Below are positions 6,521-10,351 of a stretch of 10,351 nucleotides of DNA, one piece after another. The notes beneath the pieces were generated by a model that was not told the origin of the DNA, did no database searches, and worked only from the letters and a program-made list of their open reading frames with translations. Numbering within the stretch: position 1 is the stretch's first letter; every line of letters starts with the position of its first letter. The DNA comes from Gaiellasilicea sp035645095 (GTDB lineage Bacteria; Actinomycetota; Thermoleophilia; Gaiellales; Gaiellaceae). The stretch lies in contig DASQNG010000170.1 of the NCBI GenBank assembly GCA_035645095.1, forward strand, positions 1 to 10,351, in the 5' to 3' direction. The translations under genes were made by a program, and so were the position numbers.

Positions 6521-6527
6521 AGAGAGG
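6521..6527 (+). promoter_or_regulatory. Shine-Dalgarno site deciding the acpP TTG start
   Basis: AGAGAGG ends 5 nt before the TTG at 6533. It is a good purine-rich ribosome site and supports this non-ATG start for a 81-aa ACP beginning MAASREEVFE. Confidence 0.7.
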
Positions 6528-6532
6528 TCGCT

Positions 6533-6778
6533 TTGGCAGCGTCGCGTGAAGAAGTCTTCGAGCGGGTCAAGGAAGTCCTGAGCGAGCAGCTCGGTGTCGA
6601 CGACTCCGAGATCACCGAGGAGGCGTCGTTCCAGGAGGACCTCGACGCCGACTCCCTCGACCTCGTCGAGCTGATCATGGAGCTCGAGGACCAGTTCGGG
6701 ATCAAGATCTCGGACGAGGACGCGCAGAAGATCACGACCGTCGGGCAGGCCGTCGACTACGTCTCGTCGCACCAGTAG
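6533..6778 (+). CDS. acpP: Acyl carrier protein
   Basis: An 81-aa acidic four-helix carrier of the growing acyl chain in type II fatty-acid synthesis. The phosphopantetheine attachment site is Ser41 in DADSLDLVELIMELE (38-52), with helix 1 EEVFERVKEVLSEQL (6-20) and the C-terminal EDAQKITTVGQAVDYV (62-77), as expected for AcpP. Length and charge are typical. The TTG start is fixed by the ribosome site and by homology. It also supplies the substrate carrier for PlsX encoded just upstream. The fabD, fabH and fabG genes often found between plsX and acpP are missing here. Confidence 0.96.
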   Translation: MAASREEVFERVKEVLSEQLGVDDSEITEEASFQEDLDADSLDLVELIMELEDQFGIKISDEDAQKITTVGQAVDYVSSHQ

Positions 6779-6812
6779 CGCGCCGACCGGCGACCCGACG
6801 AAGCTCGGGCGC

Positions 6813-7463
6813 CTGATCGACGCGCTGCCGCACGAGCGGCTGGAGCACGTCCTCACCCATACGTCCTGGGCGCCCGACCGCGCCTCGTCGTACGAGCGGC
6901 TCGAGTTCCTCGGCGACAGCGTCCTCGAGCTCGCGATCGCGCGCGAGCTCTACGCGCGCTACCCCTCCGCCTCGGAGGGGCGCCTGGCGAAGATCCGCTC
7001 GCACGTCGTCTCGCGCCAGAGCTGCGCGGCGGTGGCGCGGGAGCTGCGGCTCGGCGAGCGGCTCGGCGAGGCCGCGGGCGGCGACGTCTCGGCGGACGAG
7101 CTCGCCCGGATCGTCAAGAGCCGCAACGTGACGGCGGCGCTGCTCGAGGCGGCGATCGCCGCGCTCTTCCTCGAGCACGGCTACGAGCCGATCGAGGAGG
7201 CGATCGTCGCGGCCTTCTCCGACCGGATCGAGTACGCGCGCACGACCCACGTCGATCACAAGACCGAGCTGCAGGAGGCCCTCGCCAAGTCCGGCCGGCA
7301 GGTGTCGTACAACGTGCTCGACGTCGAGGGCCCGCCGCACGAGCGGCGTTTCGTCTGCGCCGCGCTCGTCGACGGCGAGGAGGTCGGCCGCGGCACCGGC
7401 CGCTCGAAGAAGGACGCCGAGCAGGCCGCCGCGAAGGAGGGGCTCGCGACCTTGCCTGCTTGA
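6813..7463 (+). CDS. rnc: Ribonuclease III; start codon uncertain (no ATG, GTG or TTG)
   Basis: RNase III cuts double-stranded RNA, above all rRNA precursors. The signature ERLEFLGDSVLELA (28-41, counting from CTG at 6813) carries the metal-binding Glu31 and Asp35. The second metal motif reads NVTAALLEAAIAALFLEHG: Glu112 is kept, but Ala109 stands where E. coli has Asp114. A dsRNA-binding domain follows from about residue 146 to the end (KTELQEALAKSG ... GRSKKDAEQAAAKEGL). The reading frame has a coding base pattern right from the acpP stop (6777) and reads KLGRLIDALPHERL from 6801, but there is no ATG, GTG or TTG in frame between the upstream stop at 6672 and position 7032, where a GTG would cut off the catalytic signature. 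CTG at 6813 gives 216 aa, close to the family's usual length; ACG at 6798 or ATC at 6816 are alternatives, as is a base error in the assembly. Confidence 0.85.
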   Translation: MIDALPHERLEHVLTHTSWAPDRASSYERLEFLGDSVLELAIARELYARYPSASEGRLAKIRSHVVSRQSCAAVARELRLGERLGEAAGGDVSADELARIVKSRNVTAALLEAAIAALFLEHGYEPIEEAIVAAFSDRIEYARTTHVDHKTELQEALAKSGRQVSYNVLDVEGPPHERRFVCAALVDGEEVGRGTGRSKKDAEQAAAKEGLATLPA

Positions 7464-7548
7464 CGCCTGCCGCAGCGGCGCCCACGTCGGACGGTGAGGC
7501 AGACAGCGTTCGGAGGGAACGGCGGCCGCACGGCGAAAGACGACGACG

Positions 7549-7911
7549 GTGCCGAAGCTGCTCGTCCACGTCACGCACGGCCCGGAGGCGCCGACGCGCG
7601 CGGCCCTCGCGTTCCTCGTCGCGCGGACTGCGCTCGAGGAGGGGCACGAGGTGACGCTTTTCCTCGCGGGCGACGCGGTCCAGCTACTGCGGGACGAGGT
7701 GCTCGACGGGCTGCAGGGCCTCGGCACCGGCGCACTGCGAGCGCACTACGACGCGATCGTCGCCGGCGGCGGGCGCTTCCAGCTCTCAGGGCTCTCCAGC
7801 GCAGCCCGCGGTCTCACAGCCGCCGACCTCGAGGGGAAGCCCGCCGAGCTGTCGCCGCCGAACGTCCTCGTCCGGCTCGTGTTCGAGCACGATCGCGTCC
7901 TCACCTACTGA
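7549..7911 (+). CDS. DsrE-family small protein without cysteines
   Basis: A 120-aa protein with the DsrE/DsrF-like alpha/beta fold: an N-terminal strand KLLVHVTHGPE (3-13), helix, then ALEEGHEVTLFLAGDAVQLL (28-47) and GRFQLSGLSSAARGLTAADL (75-94). DsrE-type proteins are small, often multimeric; sulfur-transferring members use a cysteine in the fourth strand, but here that position reads QLSG and the protein contains no cysteine at all. It is therefore unlikely to relay sulfur; a binding or scaffold role is possible but unproven. The GTG at 7549 begins the first strand; no good Shine-Dalgarno site precedes it. It lies 85 nt after rnc and 82 nt before smc in the same direction. The 85-nt gap shows no feature I can support. 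Confidence 0.8.
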   Translation: MPKLLVHVTHGPEAPTRAALAFLVARTALEEGHEVTLFLAGDAVQLLRDEVLDGLQGLGTGALRAHYDAIVAGGGRFQLSGLSSAARGLTAADLEGKPAELSPPNVLVRLVFEHDRVLTY

Positions 7912-7980
7912 CGGCCGAGCCCCGCCGCGGGTAGCGCGAGGAGGAGGGAACGACGGGCGCTCGCCGTCCGCAGCGCCGGG

Positions 7981-7986
7981 TACCCT
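7981..7986 (+). promoter_or_regulatory. -10 box for a leaderless smc mRNA
   Basis: TACCCT ends 7 nt before the smc GTG at 7994, and no Shine-Dalgarno site lies in that interval. This matches the TANNNT-6/7-start pattern of three minus-strand genes. A purine-rich GAGGAGGAGGGAA lies further up (about 7939-7951), too far from the GTG to be its ribosome site. Confidence 0.45.
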
Positions 7987-7993
7987 CGCGCCG

Positions 7994-10351
7994 GTGCACC
8001 TGCGCTCCGTCCGCCTGCGCGGCTTCAAGTCGTTCCCGGACCAGCTCGAGCTGAAGCTGGAGCCGGGTGTCTCGGTCGTCGTCGGCCCGAACGGCTCCGG
8101 CAAGTCGAACGTCGCGGACGCGGTCGTGTGGGCGGCAGGCTCGCTGACGCCGTCCGAGCTGCGCGCGGAGCGGCCGGACGACGTCCTCTTCAACGGCGCC
8201 GCGGGACGTAGCCCGGCCGACAGCTGCGAGGTCGAGCTCGTCTTCGACAACGGCGACGGCGGCTTCGGCGCCGAGCTCGACTTCTCCGAGGTGTCGATCA
8301 CGCGGCGGCTCCACCGGGGCGGCGAAGGCCAGTACCTCGTGAACCGCGCCCAGGTGCGGCGCACCGATCTCGTCGAGCTGCTCGCCGACGTCGGCCTCGG
8401 CGGGTCGATGCACTCCGTCGTCAGCCAGGGGAAGGTCGAGGCGGTGCTCGCCTCGAAGCCGGAGGAGCGGCGGGCGCTCGTCGAGGAGGCCGCCGGCCTC
8501 GGCAAGTTCAGGCGGCGCAGGCATCGGGCCGAGCTGAAGCTCGCGCGCGTCGCCGTCCAGGTCGAGCGCGCCCGCGACGTCGAGGCCGAGGTGCGCAAGC
8601 GGCTGCGACCGCTCGCACTGCGGGCGACCGCGGCGGAGCGCGCGCAGAAGCTCGGGACGGAGGTCGCGCGGCTGCGCGCGCGGGTGGCGGAGCTCGACCT
8701 CGCCGCCGCCGACGCACGCCGCGCAGAGGCGGAGGAGCGGCGCACGGCGGCTGCCCTCGCGCGGCGGAGCGCGACCGAGAGGCTGCAGGCCCTCCTCGCC
8801 GAGCGGCAGGCGGCCGAGGAGGAGCTCGCCGACGCTGCCGGCCGGCGCGAGGCGGCGATGAAGGCGCTCTACCGGCTGCAGGCGGTCGCCGAGAGGGTGA
8901 CCTCGCGCCGGGAGGGAGCGACGGCGCTCCTCGCGCGACTGCGCAGGGACGCCGAGCGCATCGAGGCGGCTGCCGCGGAGGTCACCGACGCGAGGGTCCG
9001 GATCCTCGAGGAGGCGGCCGCAGAGGCGACCGCACAGGCGCGCGCGGCGGCCGCGGCAGGCGGTGCCGCAGCGGAGCGGGCGCGGGCGGCGCAGGAGCGT
9101 TTGGCGGCGCTCGAGCGTGGCGCCGCCGCAGCCGCCGAGGAGCGACTGGACGCGCTGCGGGCGGAGTGGCAGGCGCTGGAGGGTGAGCTGGCGGGCGCCG
9201 CAGCCGGGCGAGAGGCCGCCACGCGCGCGCTCTTCGGCGTCGGCTCGGCTCTCGAGCGGCTCGAGTCGCGGCGCGAGTCCGCCGCGGCGCTGCGCGAGCG
9301 GCTGCACCGGGAGGTCGCCGAGGCGGAGGCGGCGGCGCGGCGTCCCGGGCCGGCCCCGGAGGAGCTGGAGGCCGCGGCGAACGAGGCCACGGCGGCCGCC
9401 CGGGCCGCGGCGCACACCCGTGACGACCTCGAGGCGCGGCTCGCGCTCGCCCGGGAGCGCCTGGACGTGCTCGAGCGGGCGCTCGCCGAGCGCGACGGAC
9501 TGCCGCCCGCCGCACGCGCGTTCGCCGAGGAGGGCGCGACGCTCGCGCTCTCGCTCCTCGAGGTGCCGCAGGGCGACGAGCGCGCGGTCGCGGCCGCGCT
9601 CGGCTGGCGTGCCTCGGCGCTCGTCGCGGCCGATGCGCCGTCGGCGCTCGAGCTTCTGCGTCGGGCCGCCCGCTCCGGCCTCGGCAGCCTCGGCGTCGTC
9701 GTCGGGACGCCGGCGGCGCGCGTGGCCGAGCTCCCAGTGGTCCCTGCCGACGAGCTGCTCGCCTCGTCGGTGCCCGCGGTGACGCGGGAGGGCTTCGGCT
9801 ACGACCCGGGCCGCGGCGAGCTGTGGTTCGCCGGCGAGACGGCCGAAGCGGTGCTGCTCGAGCTCGACGCGCGCCGGCGCGAGCTCGAGGCGGAGTTCGC
9901 CCGGCTCGCGCCCGAGGCCCGCTCCGCCGCGGCTGCGGCCGGGGAGGCGGCGGCGCGCGCGGACGCCGCCGAGGCCGCCTACGCGGAGGTGGCGCACCTG
10001 CGCGGCGCGCGGGTCCTCGACCCCGGCATTCTCCGCCGTACGGCAGCGTCGGCCGACCGGCTCGACGAGGCCCTCGCCGCCTGCGCCGCTCTCGGCGCGA
10101 CGATCGAAGGGCGACTCCGCGCGCGCACCGAGTCTGCGGCCGAGCGCACAGCGGCGCTCGGCGCCGAGCTCGCGTGGACGGGCGCCGCCGAGCAGGAGGC
10201 GCGACGTGCCGCGGCCGCCGCGAACGAACGTGCCGCCGCGGCCGAGCTGGCGCGGGCACGTCTCGGGGGCGAGGGGCAGATCAGGTTGCTGCACCTTGCG
10301 GCGGAGGAGCGCCCCGCGGTGGAGCGCGAGGCGCGCGACCTCACCGCTGCC
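7994..10351 (+). CDS. smc: Chromosome partition/condensation ATPase SMC, 5' part, runs off the window
   Basis: SMC is the core ATPase of condensin and folds the bacterial chromosome with ScpA/ScpB. The first 786 codons are present without a stop. Residues 1-165 are the N-terminal head half: LRGFKSFPDQLEL (8-20), Walker A GPNGSGKSN (31-39), then SELRAERPDDVLFNG and the Q-loop VVSQGKVEAVLASKPEERR. Residues about 165-495 are the Ala/Arg/Glu-rich first coiled-coil arm. The hinge begins near 502 (GLPPAARAFAEEG) with QGDERAVAAALGWRASALV; the hinge exit GFGYDPGRGELWFAGE is followed by the second coiled coil. The signature, Walker B and C-terminal head half lie beyond the window. The GTG is fixed by the first strand of the head and by TACCCT 7 nt upstream. 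The hinge looks shorter than usual. Gene order rnc-smc is common in bacteria; here a DsrE-like gene intervenes. Confidence 0.95.
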   Translation, partial: MHLRSVRLRGFKSFPDQLELKLEPGVSVVVGPNGSGKSNVADAVVWAAGSLTPSELRAERPDDVLFNGAAGRSPADSCEVELVFDNGDGGFGAELDFSEVSITRRLHRGGEGQYLVNRAQVRRTDLVELLADVGLGGSMHSVVSQGKVEAVLASKPEERRALVEEAAGLGKFRRRRHRAELKLARVAVQVERARDVEAEVRKRLRPLALRATAAERAQKLGTEVARLRARVAELDLAAADARRAEAEERRTAAALARRSATERLQALLAERQAAEEELADAAGRREAAMKALYRLQAVAERVTSRREGATALLARLRRDAERIEAAAAEVTDARVRILEEAAAEATAQARAAAAAGGAAAERARAAQERLAALERGAAAAAEERLDALRAEWQALEGELAGAAAGREAATRALFGVGSALERLESRRESAAALRERLHREVAEAEAAARRPGPAPEELEAAANEATAAARAAAHTRDDLEARLALARERLDVLERALAERDGLPPAARAFAEEGATLALSLLEVPQGDERAVAAALGWRASALVAADAPSALELLRRAARSGLGSLGVVVGTPAARVAELPVVPADELLASSVPAVTREGFGYDPGRGELWFAGETAEAVLLELDARRRELEAEFARLAPEARSAAAAAGEAAARADAAEAAYAEVAHLRGARVLDPGILRRTAASADRLDEALAACAALGATIEGRLRARTESAAERTAALGAELAWTGAAEQEARRAAAAANERAAAAELARARLGGEGQIRLLHLAAEERPAVEREARDLTAA

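Noticed and set aside
6675..6813. An ACP-RNase III fusion made by +1 frameshifting at the acpP end
   Set aside because: The +1 frame is open across the junction, but the codons before the acpP stop (CAC CAG TAG C) are not a known slippery site, and a separate odd start or a base error is simpler.
7032..7463. A 143-aa RNase III starting at GTG 7032
   Set aside because: It would lack the catalytic ERLEFLGD segment, which is intact and in frame upstream, so it is not the true start.
7901..10294. 797-codon minus-strand open frame opposite smc
   Set aside because: It is antisense to an unmistakable SMC reading frame and shows only low-complexity Arg/Leu/Gly-rich sequence.
1..10351. Mobile elements, CRISPR arrays, tRNA or rRNA genes, toxin-antitoxin or defence genes
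   Set aside because: None seen: no transposase or integrase motifs, no regularly spaced repeats and no tRNA-like or rRNA-like sequence. Base composition is uniform.

Overview
The window is very GC-rich (third codon positions are almost all G or C) and reads as a chromosomal core region of a high-GC actinobacterium. The gene content, the apparently leaderless genes and the protein style would suit a deep-branching class such as Thermoleophilia, but that placement is inference, since no rRNA or strain marker is present. I see no insertion sequence, integrase, tRNA, rRNA, CRISPR array or phage gene, and no base-composition break that would suggest recent transfer.

Layout. Positions 93-2443 hold three minus-strand genes, read right to left: an alpha/beta (dienelactone-hydrolase-like) hydrolase, a 125-aa protein I do not recognise, and a lipoprotein substrate-binding protein of the glycine betaine/choline (OpuC/OsmF) type. 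Perfect or near-perfect hairpins lie at or after the hydrolase stop and after the 125-aa gene, so the three look like separate transcription units. At 2617-4161 a plus-strand ABC-F ATPase (probably ribosome-acting) has a strong Shine-Dalgarno site and a leader of roughly 100 nt. It converges on a minus-strand secreted C39-like cysteine peptidase (4158-5264), and the two share one palindromic CTAG as both stop codons. A 59-bp divergent promoter region separates the peptidase from a plus-strand core cluster: rpmF (ribosomal protein L32), plsX (acyl-ACP:phosphate acyltransferase), acpP (acyl carrier protein), rnc (RNase III), a DsrE-like small protein, and the first 786 codons of smc (chromosome condensation), which runs off the right edge.

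How they work together. The right half is the familiar bacterial linkage of ribosome biogenesis, phospholipid/fatty-acid synthesis, RNA processing and chromosome organisation (rpmF-plsX-acpP-rnc-smc). RpmF and PlsX are coupled by a 3-nt gap. acpP has a promoter over the plsX stop codon. rnc follows the acpP stop at once. The usual yceD gene before rpmF and the fab genes between plsX and acpP are absent, and a cysteine-less DsrE-like gene sits between rnc and smc.

What stands out. The region is mostly ordinary. The points worth checking are: rnc has no ATG, GTG or TTG anywhere it could start; RNase III has Ala where the family normally has a metal-binding Asp; a TANNNT box sits 6-7 nt before the start codon of four genes, a leaderless signature that also fixes their starts; the ABC-F leader holds a three-codon ORF and a perfect hairpin; and the SMC hinge looks shortened. 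I did not find evidence of a new multi-gene system here.
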